Of a DNA stretch of 64,000 nt, positions 48,799 to 60,613 are shown piece by piece; the stretch's first letter is position 1, and each line of letters begins with the position of its first letter. The notes under the pieces were generated by a model that worked only from the letters and a program-made list of their open reading frames with translations, had not been told where the DNA came from and ran no database searches. The stretch comes from Kalmusia sp. IMI 367209 (lineage: Eukaryota; Ascomycota; Dothideomycetes; Pleosporales; Didymosphaeriaceae), in the NCBI GenBank assembly GCA_027946365.1, contig JAPEUQ010000002.1:806001-870000 (forward strand), in the 5' to 3' direction. A program made the translations under genes and the position numbers.

Positions 48799-50956
48799 CT
48801 AGCCCCCGTTTACCTGGCCGTTCGAGCCCCCCATGTACCGTTCCATGTAGGAAATATAGTCGTATTTGGGAATGTTGCGGTCTTCTTGCATGTCGGGGCC
48901 TTTATGTTCGGGCATGCTGGCAATAAGGTCCTCGATGATCTCGTCGGGGACGAGTGAGTGGCGAAGGTCGATCTCGGTGACGTATGGCTATCCATCGTTA
49001 GTGTTTCGCTGTGATATCGATCATGTAGGGGAAGAAATGCGTACCTTGCCATCGGCCACTTCTTTGAACGATTCGAACACCTGCTCTGCTGTGTTCTGGT
49101 CCTCCGTCTCATCGACCATGAAGCGGATGAATTGTTCAAACGTGACGTAGTCGCGTCCTCCGCTTGTGTCGCGGAACTTCTGATGCATTTCGTCTTCGTC
49201 ATATACGAGACCTAGACTGGCTAATGCTGCGGAAAATTCTAATTCTTGTAGCGAGTTTGACACGTCGCGATCGAAATGCCTGAATACGGATTCGAATTCC
49301 TCCAGCTGTATTGGGGTGAGGTTTGTCATGTTGCGAGCGACCATCTGGTTCTCCAAGAAAGCTAGCTTCTTCGACACGGATGACTTAACTAAGCCAAGCT
49401 CATATTCGAGTTCGTCGTAGGTATATGTTGTGAAGTCATTCTCTTCGATGTTAGCTTCTTCGCATTGCTCATCTATCGAAGCAATGATGTTTAGATATTG
49501 GTCCAAAGGAGCGAGGTTATCGCTGATTTTCTTTGTGTGTTCTAATTGGTCTTCAACGTCGCCTTCCAAGCCCGAAAGTGATATTGACAAAGTATTCAGA
49601 GCAAGTGCGAAATCGTTCGCTTTGTCAGCGAAAGATTTTCGAAGTGCGTTCTTGATGTCGCGTATCGTCTCGTTTATGACTTGCGAACGATCGCGTTCCG
49701 CTTTCATGAGATTTGTCCACGCTGTTTCCAAAGCTTCCAAGCTAAGCTCTGCCGGAGGATCGTATGGTCGTAGACGGTAAGTTGATAACTTCGTTTTTAT
49801 ATTACCCAAAAGTCCAACAAGATCTGACTTCTCCGCGACCCAAGCCCGCTTGTTCTTCCGCTTATAAACTGTGAACTGCGCCGACTGGTGCTTCGCGTCG
49901 GTGTAGGAGCCGTCGAATGTAGCCTCTTCCCACTGCTTGCGCTGCTCGGCGATCTGCCGTAGCAGCTCACGCATCCGCTTCTCAAAATTATTCTGCATTT
50001 CCCAAGCGCCGTTCATATTCTGTACGAACTTTTCAACTCGGCGTCCAGCATTTTCGACACGCTCCATTTGCGAGAATGCATGAAACCAGTAGGCTATGTA
50101 GGTCATAAGGGAACGCTCGTCGGGTTTAGCTACGTCGCATACGTCCTCTACGTCAAGAAGGTCAGGGATGCCGATTTCCTTGGAGGCGATGTCGAAGGCA
50201 AGCTGCATATTGCCGCGGTGATCGTTCTTGTCTAGGCTGTCGTAGTCAATAAGGTCGGGACGGTGGATGTCCAAGAGGGCGCAGCTGTTGTCTGTCAGTC
50301 CGGTTCAGAGACGCTTCACATGCTACCCACAATGCCAGTCCGTCGTTCCAGCTTGTCGAAAAGTCCCGCACTTCGACCTCATCATAGCATGCCGTCTTCC
50401 GTTGGCACCACAGCAGCAGTCCCTCCTTAGCGCTTAGACCTTCTTCGTTGATATCACTGATGGTGAAGCGTAGAATCAAAGTCCATATAAGGCCTAATAT
50501 AATCTTGCTATTTCCATCAACAACATCCTCCGCACCAATATTGGTCATCTGTATACCCCTCCTTTTGATGTAGTCCAGCGACTTGTTGACATTCTCGAAT
50601 TTCTGCACGCGGAGTTTCGGGCGGGAGGCATAGCGACCGAGCGATTCATTGCTTAGGATTTCGAGGAGGTGTACAAGGGCAATCTAAGGAAGTCAGTGCA
50701 CGAAGAGTGGCGTGCGTCGGCGTCGGACGAGGGGTAGGAAGGAGGAAAGAGGAGAGGGCACAGAGGGCAACTGACACCGTCGGATAGGTCTGTAATTAGG
50801 TCGTTGATCTCGAGCTCGCGGACCTTGAGTTTGCTGTTGAGCCTGCGGTGTTGTGCTTAGCATTGCCGTACACATGCAGCGCTCTGGCGGGGGAGCGCAC
50901 CATTTGGTGAAGGTCTTCTGCTGGACCTTGACCCATTGCTGCTCAAGCGGGGCCAT
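48799..50956 (-). CDS. acnA: Alpha-actinin (actin-bundling protein)
   Basis: Cross-links actin filaments, mainly in the cytokinetic ring and at hyphal septa. Five exons, with introns 50843-50900, 50684-50775, 50285-50330 and 48988-49044, join to 634 residues, close to fission yeast Ain1. Two calponin-homology domains form the actin-binding region: QQKTFTKWLNSKL, KFENVNKSLDYIKRRG, the second around SWNDGLAFCALLDIHRPDLID. The middle is helical with spectrin-like repeats (about 250-480). The C-terminus has EF-hand-like segments: FESVFRHFDRDVSNSLQ and YDYISYMERYMGG. The third intron splits the Phe codon of GLAFCAL. In the first EF-hand loop the acidic pattern is incomplete, so calcium binding is doubtful. 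The start codon is 404 bases from the divergent antiporter gene. Confidence 0.95.
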
Positions 50957-51360
50957 GGCGGGCGATGTACATGGAGGCTACTTTCTCAGTGTGCGTAGAA
51001 AAGGGTGCATGCAGTAGGAATATGGGCGTCGAGTCTATTGGGTGCGGTGCTGTCTGGTGGCTTGCGAATCGGCCAGCCAAAACAAACGGGGCGGCCGCGA
51101 GTCGAGTGGCTCGAGGCGGGGGTCCGCAACAAACACCGTTGGCGGCCTGTCGTTGGCTCACTCACCACTTTGGATATCAAACCCTGTCCGCCAATATCCT
51201 CGCGCAACTCAGTCTGAGTGAGGTTCGGATTCCAAAAGAGCAGAAGCCGCAGCACTGCTTCGCGGTCGCATAAGCGCGTCGTAGACGCTGGACGAAATAG
51301 GCATTTGCATGAAATTGCGCCTTTCACTTCTTGCAACACCCGCAACTCCCTGGTGGCATC
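50957..51360. promoter_or_regulatory. Divergent promoter alpha-actinin / antiporter
   Basis: 404 bases between two divergent ATGs, GC-rich in the middle. No named element found. Confidence 0.45.
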
Positions 51361-53266
51361 ATGGATGTCGACACTGCTGAAACTGCGCCATCGCTTCCGT
51401 ACCACGAGCCGGCTATAGTCACCATCCTGGTCCAGTCGTCGTTTCTACTCCTGCTCAATGTTGTCAACACGGCGCTCGACCGCCTCCTCTACTGCGGGCT
51501 CCTAGGACAGGTGGTAATAGGCATTGCCTGGGGAATTCCGGGCACCAAGTGGCTCTCAATTGAAGTGGAAGAGGTCATTGTGCAATTGGGCTACCTTGGT
51601 CTGATCTTACTTGTTTACGAAGGTGAGTCCTGTCCGCTTAACTCCGAAGAGAATTGCAACATTCCCTGCGCTATATGCGTTCCAGGCTGGCAGACCCGCC
51701 CTCGGGAATACAGAGAAAGGATTGTATTGTATGCTAACGTAAGTAGGTGGTCTTTCCACTTCATTCAAGTCTCTCAAGGCCAACCTTTTCCTTTCCTCCG
51801 CAGTAGCCCTCACTGGGATTGGAGTCCCGATCGGCCTATCCTACACTCTGCAGCCGCTGTTAGGTGCAACAGCAATTCAGGCATTTGCTGCAGGTGCAGC
51901 ACTATGTTCGACAAGCTTAGGTACCACGTTCGCGGTCCTTGCGTCGAGTGGGCTATCATCCACTAGACTGGGTGTGGTCTTGACGAGCGCCGCAATGATG
52001 GATGATGTTGTAGGGCTGGTAATGGTCCAAGTCATCTCCAATCTAGGTAGAGGCGACATCAATGCCGTCACCGTCGTTCGTCCCATTCTTGTTTCGATTG
52101 CATTTGCGGTCATTGTGTCTTTGATTTGCCGTTTCTGCATCAAGCCATCTACTGTACTGTTGGGCCATTATCGCAAGTCCCACCCAGATTCTTGGATCAG
52201 TAAGATGCTACAACTCAGACAGACTGCATTTGTTATCCATACAGGGCTTCTTGTAGGCCTTGTAGCGGGCTCTAGCTTTGCTGGAACGTCCAATCTGTTT
52301 GCGGCGTACATTGCCGGCGCAGTGATAAGTTGGTGGGATAGCGAAGTGCCTCATCCGATCAAGCAACGAAAGGAACCTCCCAGCTCGAAGAAGGGAGAGG
52401 TCGAAGTACCAGACCAAAGGTCGGATCACAATGTTGTGTCAAGGGACGCCTGCGCTCCTTCAAGCGAAGACGAGATACGAGCTCAACGAAATGATGCGCA
52501 GAACGACGACGAAGAAGAAGAAGAAGAAGAAGAAGAAGAAGAAGAGCGCAACGTCAGCCACGCATCTAAAGAACAAGCTGACATTGATGAAATAACCTCC
52601 GGATCCGCCATCTATGAGCGGTACTATCAACAAGCTGCAACTCGAATCCTACAGCCTTTGTTTTTTGCATCTATCGGCTTTTCTATTCCGATAACTCGGA
52701 TGTTTCAAGGTTCTATTGTGTGGCGTGGTATCGTATACGCAATCTTGATGAGCTTCGGAAAACTAGTGTGCGGTCTTTGGCTCGTTCGATTCTCTCTGAC
52801 GCCTCTGAGTAGCTCTCTGAACAAATTGCTATCGAAAGTAAGATTGCCCTCGATGCCTCACCTTTGGGGGAAGAAGGGCGATGGTCGCACGGGTCAATCG
52901 CAACCTGCCCAAGAAGGACCACGGCATGTTAGCAGCATGTCGAATTCTCACACCTCACCCGCGTCGAAGCCGTTTTCTCTACACCCACCTCTCATCCTGG
53001 CTTGTGCAATGACAGCCCGTGGAGAAATCGGCTTTTTGATATCCGCTGTGGCAGAGTCAAATGGGGTGTTCTCGTCAAGAAACGCGGCGTCTGGCTCAGA
53101 GTCTGATATCTTCCTCATCGTAACATGGGCCATTGTATTGTGCACAATCCTGGGACCGCTGGGTGTGGGTCTCACGGTCCGCAGAGTGAAGATGCTGGAG
53201 GAGAGGAAGAATAGGGAGCAGGAAGGGTCTGGAAGGGATGTCCTTGGGGTTTGGGGCGTAGAATAG
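51361..53266 (+). CDS. CPA2-type monovalent cation/proton antiporter
   Basis: Two exons, with intron 51623-51746 (GTGAGT donor, GCTAAC branch, TAG acceptor), give 593 residues. Helices follow the Na+/H+ exchanger fold: IVTILVQSSFLLLLNVVN, LLYCGLLGQVVIGIAWGI, LGYLGLILLVYEGGL, then LTSAAMMDDVVGLVMVQVI with the twin-Asp motif that carries ions in CPA2 proteins, and FVIHTGLLVGLVAGSSFAGTSNLFAAYIAGA. A cytosolic acidic loop of about 130 residues, with an Asp/Glu run of over ten Glu, interrupts the fold. QPLFFASIGFSIP and LACAMTARGEIGFLISAVAES complete it. Residues NNxGQ-like detail cannot fix Na+ against K+. It exports or sequesters cations for pH and salt balance, at the plasma membrane or an organelle. 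The 51331 extension lacks an ATG. Confidence 0.9.
52511..52546. repeat. Coding GAA microsatellite
   Basis: A GAA/GAG run encoding twelve Glu residues in the cytosolic loop of the antiporter. Likely length-variable between strains. Confidence 0.9.
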
Positions 53267-55031
53267 ATCGGCTATGCGTTTGACGCATTAGGTAGTCGGT
53301 AAGCCGACAGGTGTGGAAAGAGCGATCTTCGCCGTGGTCGTGGCCTAGGTTTTACTACAAACAGACAGTCATTTCAACGAAACTTTGGCTCGTCGTGTGC
53401 CTGAGCTTGCCGGATATAGCCACAGCTGGTAATTGTTGTTCCGAGCTTTTATATCCGTCAAGCGCCTTTCGATACTTCGACTGTGGCCAGAAGGGAGAAG
53501 GAAACCTGCTCAAAGTGCTGAAGTAGCGTCATGCCTTTGCAATCACAACGATCACATTCACATAGCAATTTGCGTTTTGCAGCAACGCTCCAGCTCTATC
53601 CTTGAGCAAGGACACTCAAATAAACGTTTCCTTGTCGTCTGGCTGCACGTATGACGTCTTCGATCGGAAACACTGTCGCTGGTGCATGCTCTGGCCGTGG
53701 CATTTGATACACATGCACAGCGTTGAAACGCGGGAGGATGGCCGTATGGGGGAATTTCCGAGATGTCTAAGCGCAAAGAGGAAAAAAATCGGATAAGATC
53801 GTTGGAACAATATTCCGAAGCATACTTGGCGGCCAGGTTTGGTTGACGGCAGCCAGTGCGTGGTTGAGGGTGGAGCCGCACGCTAGGACGTGGGTCTTGA
53901 CGGGCGAGTAGACGTGCAGCAATAGCACTCACTCATCGATGATGATGATGATGATGAAGGGAATAATGATAATAATAACAATAACGGCAAGCGTTAAAGA
54001 TAGCAAACTCTGCACAAGAGACGCGGGCGGGCGCGGTTGTACGCCGGCGGCGGTTGGTGGGTTTGGAGGCAAGGCAAGGGTGTTTCAGGGCAGCGTCTCT
54101 CTGATTCAGGCGGGCGTCTGAAACAATGAATTGGGCACAGAGGACAGAGCCGGCGGCGCACTTTGCACTCAAGCTTTCGTCGGCTGCCGAGTGCTACAAG
54201 CCAGCCAGCCGTGCGTTGTGTCGCGCCTGATAGTGCGTGAAACGCGCCCGCGCTGTGCGTCTCGGTGCGCGGCCGTGCTGCAAAGAAAGCTCTCAGGATT
54301 CTTCTCCTTGCCCTCCAACCTATGAAGGCCAGAAGCCCCGGACCTATTGGCTGCAGTGTGTTTCTTTGAGGCTTAGAGCGTCAGCTGTCACGTGCTGCCC
54401 GCGCCGCTGCTTTAACCTGGCAGAGCGGCGGACTCGACCAAGCTAGCCCTTGAAGACGACTCCGCTACACGCCCATCGACGCCCTCTTGCGCCCACAACA
54501 CCCTCCTTCCGCTGCTCTGCTCTCGCCGGTCGCCTGCGAGCACCTCTGCCTCGCGCCGGAACGCCTGTGCCGCCTATGACGGGCTCTGGCGAAGATTGAT
54601 CCTTTGGCTGCGACTTCGATTGGCCGTGGCCTGCTTTCGCTTTCACCGACTGCCCCCAGCGCAGCCCACCCAAACCTCGCCCTTTGCGCTGCCCTGGCCC
54701 TCATAACATCTACGCTTCCTTACCGACCGGAGCACTTGCTTTCACACCGCAGTCGCATCACCTTGCCGCTGGCGACGGCATCCCACCATTGCCTTGCTGC
54801 CCAGCCATCTCCCCCGCATTCACAACGACGTTGGACGCCTCGCCGCAGCCATATCAGCAGACACCGTTGTCCGACCGTATAATATCTAGTTTGCTAACGC
54901 ACGCATAATTGTGACTACAAGTAAGTATAACGAGAGCTTACGGCTGCCCTACGCACTGCCTAGGCTTCCATGTACCCTGATGTATTCACTTCTGGCATGG
55001 AAATCCGCGTCTCTGTCCGACTTCAACTTCA
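53267..55031. other. Intergenic, 3' flank of the antiporter and upstream region of CLA4
   Basis: The last 600 bases are pyrimidine-rich on plus, as for a long leader of the kinase gene. A GTAAGT donor-like site near 54920 suggests a leader intron. The rest holds short frames only. A GAT microsatellite is listed separately. Confidence 0.4.
53938..53957. repeat. GAT trinucleotide microsatellite
   Basis: Six to seven GAT units, followed by AATAAT-type repeats. Non-coding. Confidence 0.85.
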
Positions 55032-57708
55032 ATGTTCTATCGCAGCCTCAAAGCCATAGAGACTGACCGTAACACACAGGATGTATTCACGCGACCAATT
55101 CATGAACCCGGGCCCCGCCCCGCGGCCCCTACCGATCGGCCCCGCCTTGCGCTGACTCCCAACACGAGCAGCACTCTTCCAGGAAATATGGCTGGATTGA
55201 GTCTACAATCCCCCGCATATGGCGGTGGAGGAGGCTATGGTAATGGCTCAACCACCTCGCTTATCCGCACCCAATCCGAAAAGAGTCTTTCGACAAATGC
55301 AACGGTAAAGGAGGGCAACGTGAAGGTCAAAGACGAAGGTCTTTTCAAGTCTTTCGTTTGGGCTGATCGTTGGCTCGTACTCCGGGAGTTCGAGCTGACC
55401 TTCTTCAAGAGTCCCAACTCATCCAAAGTGGCAAATACGATCCAGCTGCGCGACGTTCTTGGCGTCGAGCGATCGGATACCCAGCCGCTTTCATTCGAGA
55501 TTACGAGGTCGCTGAACCCAAACAAGGGCTCCTCCCCGCCTCGCGACGGCCCTACCAAGATCATTACCTGCAAGGTAGAGACGGACGATGAGGTTTATTC
55601 ATGGATAGACAGCATTTACCAACGCTGCCCTAGCATGGGTGGGGTGAGCAACCCTACTAACTTTACTCACAGAGTACACGTAGGCTTCGATCCCACCAGC
55701 GGTGCCTTCGTCGGACTACCAGTGGAATGGGAGAAACTGCTCACTGCTTCTGCACTTACCAAAGACGACTATGCAAAGAATCCCAAGGCCGTTTTGGAGG
55801 TGCTGGAATTCTACACGGAGAAGCTGGTGAAGCGCGCCGACGACCCGCAGCAGTACCCTAGCTTAACACCAACCCCGCCCGTGAACGCTGGTATGGAGAA
55901 GCAGCTCGGTTACGGTGGTGGCAGCTCCATTGCCCCTCCCCGACCTGCCCCTCCCAATGGATATGCTCGCAAAGATAGTTACAGCTTGTCTCGACAGGAC
56001 ACTCCGCCCAGCTCAGGATATGCGACCCCGCAAGGTGGTATGCAGCAAGACCCTAGATACGACGAACGAAGGCGAATGGAGCAAGAGTCTCGAGCCCGTG
56101 AGCAACAAAGACAGCGAGAGAGGGAAGATTATGAGCGTCGGGAGCGAGAGGAACTGGCTGCATATAATGCATCTCTTCCCCAGAAGAAGGTTCCGATGGC
56201 ACAACAAGAGTTCGGAGGTGGCTACGATTCGCGAGAACAAAGCCCGTCAGGTCAAGCATCGCGCTACAACCCCAGTCGTCCAGCTCCATCCACCCCGGGC
56301 GCTCCGAGAACCCCGCAACAGCAGCAGCCGGCAGCTTTGCGCCAAATGGCTGCTCAGCGTCCCGCCCCCTCTGCACCAAGGCAACAGAACGGCAATGGTT
56401 ATGGTGCTCCTGCCGCTCAAGCACAACGCCCGCCAGTGCAACCCAACTCGAAATACCAAAACTCTGCCAATCAGGTACCACAGACTCGTCCGCCAAACGC
56501 TCAACCTGCCCAACCAAAACAATATCAAAGCTCCGCAGCACCCAAACCTCTGAATGTAGCAGCGAAGCAGCCTGCCGCAGCGCCGGCCAATGATGCTGTG
56601 AAGAAAGCGGAACAAGCGCTCACAGCCAAGAAAGAAGAGGCTCCTCGCAAAGACGTGCGCATGTCAAGCATGTCTGAGAGCGAAGTCATGGCTAAGCTCC
56701 GCGAGGTTGTATCGAAGGATAGGCCCTTAGACTCGTACAATAAACAGAAGAAGATCGGGCAGGGTGCCTCAGGTTCCGTCTATGTTGCACGCATTCGTGA
56801 AGGTGCGACATCTCCAATGGCGCGGAGATTACTTCAGGAGAATGGGCCTCGGGCTCAAGTCGCTATCAAGCAAATGGATCTGCGCAATCAGCCTCGCAAG
56901 GAGTTGATTGTAAATGAAATCATCGTCATGAAAGACAGCAAGCACCCCAACATCGTCAACTTCCTAGATGCATTCCTACAAGAAGAGCAGTCTGAACTTT
57001 GGGTAGTCATGGAATTCATGGAGGGTGGAGCCTTGACGGACGTGATCGACAACAACCCTTCTATTAGCGAAGATCAGATTGCTACCATCTGCTTGGAGGT
57101 AAGCTTCTTATTCAATTTTTGTGAAGCCCTACTGACCATGATACAGACTTGCAAGGGTTTGGAGGATTTGCACAACAAGAACATTATCCATCGTGATATC
57201 AAGAGTGACAATGTGCTGCTAGACGGACGGGGAAACGTCAAAATCAGTATGATCTTCCAAGCTGACAAAATCCTCATATGCTAACATGACAATAGCCGAT
57301 TTCGGATTCTGCGCCAAGCTTACAGAGCAACGCAGCAAGCGTGCGACTATGGTCGGTACTCCTTACTGGATGGCACCAGAGGTTGTAAAGCAGAAAGAGT
57401 ACGGTAACAAAGTGGACATCTGGTCGCTGGGCATTATGGCCATCGAAATGATCGAATCCGAACCGCCATACCTGAACGAAGAGCCATTGAAGGCCTTGTA
57501 CCTCATCGCTACCAACGGTACCCCCCGGCTTAAGAAACCGGACAAATTGTCCAAGGAACTGAAGGCTTTCTTGTCAGTGTGCCTTTGTGTGGATGTTAAG
57601 TCAAGAGCTAGTGCGTCGGAGTTGATCAGCCACGACTTCCTCAAAACTGGGTGCAGCCTTGCGAGTCTGTCGCAGCTACTAAACTTCCGAAAGAACGGCA
57701 GCCATTAG
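55032..57708 (+). CDS. CLA4: p21-activated kinase Cla4 (PH-CRIB-kinase)
   Basis: A Cdc42/Rac-activated kinase controlling polarised growth, septin assembly and cytokinesis. Three exons, with introns 57099-57146 and 57247-57295, give 859 residues. Order: Ser/Gly-rich start; PH domain about 93-198 ([20 protein letters not shown]); CRIB 205-220 ([16 protein letters not shown]); a long Pro/Gln/Arg-rich linker with a charged helical segment near 350; kinase about 573-845 with [18 protein letters not shown], the split [16 protein letters not shown], and [11 protein letters not shown]. It ends [13 protein letters not shown]..., as in Cla4 proteins. PH plus CRIB distinguishes Cla4 from Ste20. The exact N-terminus is open: an acceptor-like ACACAG just before 55081 and an upstream mini-exon at 54970-54981 (MYPD) would join in phase and replace the first 16 residues. 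Confidence 0.94.
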
Positions 57709-59619
57709 AACGTTTTACTCTATAGCTTTCATCGCCTTGTCTCGATCGATACCCTTTCCATCATACATATACGAATTCAGCACTCTGTACTTCGTCCATT
57801 TTGTCGGCGGTCTTTACCTTCACGCGGCGTGCCGAACGCGCAAAAGTGTAAAGGAGATGATCTTGATCTTATCACATTCAGTCCTGTTGGAAGTCATGCT
57901 TGAAACATGGAACATGGGCTGAGATACGTATTTTCTCACAGGGGAATGCTTACAGCTGGCTTTTTGTCTTGGATACGAGCGTTACGGCTCGACCTTCAAT
58001 CTTTCCCGCTGTGAATACGCACGGTTCGTGCTGGCTGGCTGGCTTCTTTTTCGCTCTTTTCGCGCATCGCATGGGATGTAGTATTTGGTGGGTGTGCAAC
58101 CTCGTAAATGCAGGTTAACGACTGCGAGAGAGTTGGAGTGCATGGCGAGATACGGCATCTGCTTTATGTTAATGAAGATGATAGATTTATGAATTGAAAA
58201 GTTCTGGAATAAGCACGACATTCAACTATCAGTATTCATGTAAGTCTCGTGATGTGGACGCACTTGCTCAGCCCTTCCGTACTTGGTGAGGATATAATTC
58301 CGCGCGTGAAGTGCATACGTCCAGCGTGTTCTTATGAGTCAAGGTTACAATAAGGTGACTACTCCCACACTGTATTGACCTTAGGGAGCCGGAAGTGTAG
58401 TGCTCTGCGGTGTCAATCATCGCCCATTTTTTCTTTCCAACCGTGATCTAGTCATCTTGTCACGGCAAATACCTAGAGGGTAGGACTCAAGACGTAAGTT
58501 TGATTTGGGTTGAGTACTTCGTTCAACGGGGTTGTTGCAAGAGTGAGTCTGCCCATCGACGCAATGCACACAGCGTGGTGGGTAGTTGTATGATCTCGTT
58601 TCATGTTGTAATAGTCATCGTTCCACGTCAAAGCATGAAGGACTGAGGTATGCACACTATCCGGAAGGCTCTGGGCGATGCTATGGAGCGTATGAGGGAA
58701 ATAGGGTTTCTGTTTTGATAGTGTCGACGGCGAGTTTATGTCTTGCGTTCTTTTCGTTCGTGTGATGAGTTTGGCATACATTGATCTTGTCATGGATGTG
58801 ACAATGTTCCCTTGCTCTAGTATTAAATTGAAGCCCTGAGAAGTCTGAGTCCATGGCTGATCTGAATCTGGGCAGTTTGATGCCGATGGCGACGGGCGTA
58901 TCATGATGCTAGGATTGCTTGGAGTAAATCTTAACCTTGAAGGTAATAGAAACCGCTTCGTTAGTCTATGGTGAAGGCATTGAAAAAAGTTGAGGGGTTG
59001 TAATCGTTGACATATCTTGGAGGATGCGAAAGTCACATCGAAAGTTGATCACTGGGATTGAATGGAACTATTGCTATCGCTTCTTTGTAGTTGCATAATA
59101 TTCGCATGCTAATTGTGACTTATGCTAGGTCACTGTCCACCCAAACTTGATAGCTTAGGGGGAATGCTAGTGCTCCGACCAATAGCGATGACGATACTGA
59201 TTGGTCAATCTTCACGGACGAAAGTCGCTCGGGCTGACATTGAGCCGACCATCCTACACTACCATTCACGGAGAGACTCGCGTGCACTGGATGCGTTAGC
59301 ACGATGAACTTAACCAGAGTTGCTGAAAATCTTTGCCAAGAAAACGTGTGTAGTTCAAGGCGGTCAATTCAGTTATACCGACTGTTCTTGCGCTACTGGC
59401 ACCACACGGTGCCATTAGACATGCCGCTCACCACTTGCTGCACACTGTTGGAATTTGCATCTATCGTCATGCCGTAACTATATAACGTGCTGAGAAGGAT
59501 AATTGTGATATGTACCTACTTTCTGAACAACTAATAGTCTAGATACCAAGCCACGCATCTGCTTTGCCGAGCTGTTTCTTCAACACCCATTCTATACACG
59601 GCCTACAAACTTTTAAACC
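57709..59619. other. Intergenic, no supportable gene
   Basis: A minus-strand frame at 58473-59036 (187 codons, opening with GTG, not ATG) has a Ser/Thr/His-rich, weakly protein-like sequence, too little for a call. The last 120 bases before 59620 are the promoter of the dehydrogenase gene. Confidence 0.35.
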
Positions 59620-60570
59620 ATGGCTTCCAAGACTGTTCTCATAACTGGCAGCAGTGCCGGTGGCATCGGTCACGCCCTAGCACTTGCCTTCCAACAGCGT
59701 GGCGCCACCGTCTTCGCAACCGCGCGCTCCCTATCTAAAGTGCAAGACCTTGTCTCCCTTCCCAACATGCACCTTCTCTCCCTCGACGTCACATCATCAG
59801 ACTCCATCGCCGCCGCGGCTAGAAAAGTGGAAGCAATAACTGGCGGCAAGCTCGATGTGCTCATCAACAACGCTGGCCTACAATATGTGACGCCGGCGCT
59901 GGATGTCGACATCGCCAAAGCAAGAGAAGTGTTTGAGGCGAATTATTGGGGTCCGTTGAGGATGATTAAGGCTTTCAAGGGAATGTTGGTGGCGGCAAGG
60001 GGTACAATTGTCAACGTTGGGAGTTTGGCTGGGATTGTACATGTCCCATTCCAGAGTGAGTTGTTCTGCGATCCGTTCTTCTCGTCCCTTGTACTTTAGG
60101 GTACAATAGACTAACTTTTGAAGGCCAATACAATGCGTCCAAAGCCGCTATCAACATGTATTCTGAGACTTTACGCATAGAACTTGCACCTCTGGGCGTC
60201 AAAGTCGTGACGCTTGCAGCGGGCAATGTTACCTCCAATATGATAAGCAATGGAGCGCCACCTGCGCAATTGCCAGCAGATTCCTTTTACAAGCCTATCG
60301 AGAAGGATATCGCAAATGCAGAGGAGTTTACAAATATGCCCACTTCTCAGTTCGCAAATGAGGTGGCAACTGAGGTACTTGATGGTGCGTCCGGGAAGGT
60401 GTTCAAGGGGGCGAATTCGACCCTTGTCAAGTGGCTGGTGCCGTTCCTACCACAGTTTTTATTTGTGAGTTTAGATGTATCATAGTATTGAAAATCATGC
60501 TAATGCATTCTAGGACAAGTTAATGGTTGCAAACGGAAGAGGGTTGGGGAAGATGCCAAAATTATCGTAA
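59620..60570 (+). CDS. Short-chain dehydrogenase/reductase (AYR1-like)
   Basis: Three exons, with introns 60056-60123 and 60465-60513, give 277 residues. Rossmann start TVLITGSSAGGIGHALA carries the TGxxxGxG motif. LDVLINNAGLQ is the NNAG motif and GTIVNVGSLAG carries the catalytic Ser. YNASKAA (about 148-154) carries the YxxxK pair and spans the first intron. The TARS after VFAT suggests NADP preference (Arg after strand 2). The closest familiar group is the fungal classical SDRs near yeast Ayr1, an NADPH-dependent 1-acyl-dihydroxyacetone-phosphate reductase of lipid droplets and ER; the substrate here is uncertain. The C-terminal hydrophobic VKWLVPFLPQFLF could attach it to a membrane. Its stop is 43 bases from that of the convergent oxygenase gene. 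Confidence 0.88.
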
Positions 60571-60613
60571 GACGACTAGACCTTACTATTCTTGTCAATC
60601 TCATGTTAACAGT

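Noticed and set aside
52511..52546. GAA repeat as an array or regulatory element
   Set aside because: It is simply the poly-Glu part of the antiporter's cytosolic loop.
58473..59036. 187-codon minus-strand frame
   Set aside because: Opens with GTG, is Ser/Thr/His-rich, and has no recognisable domain or hydrophobic pattern.
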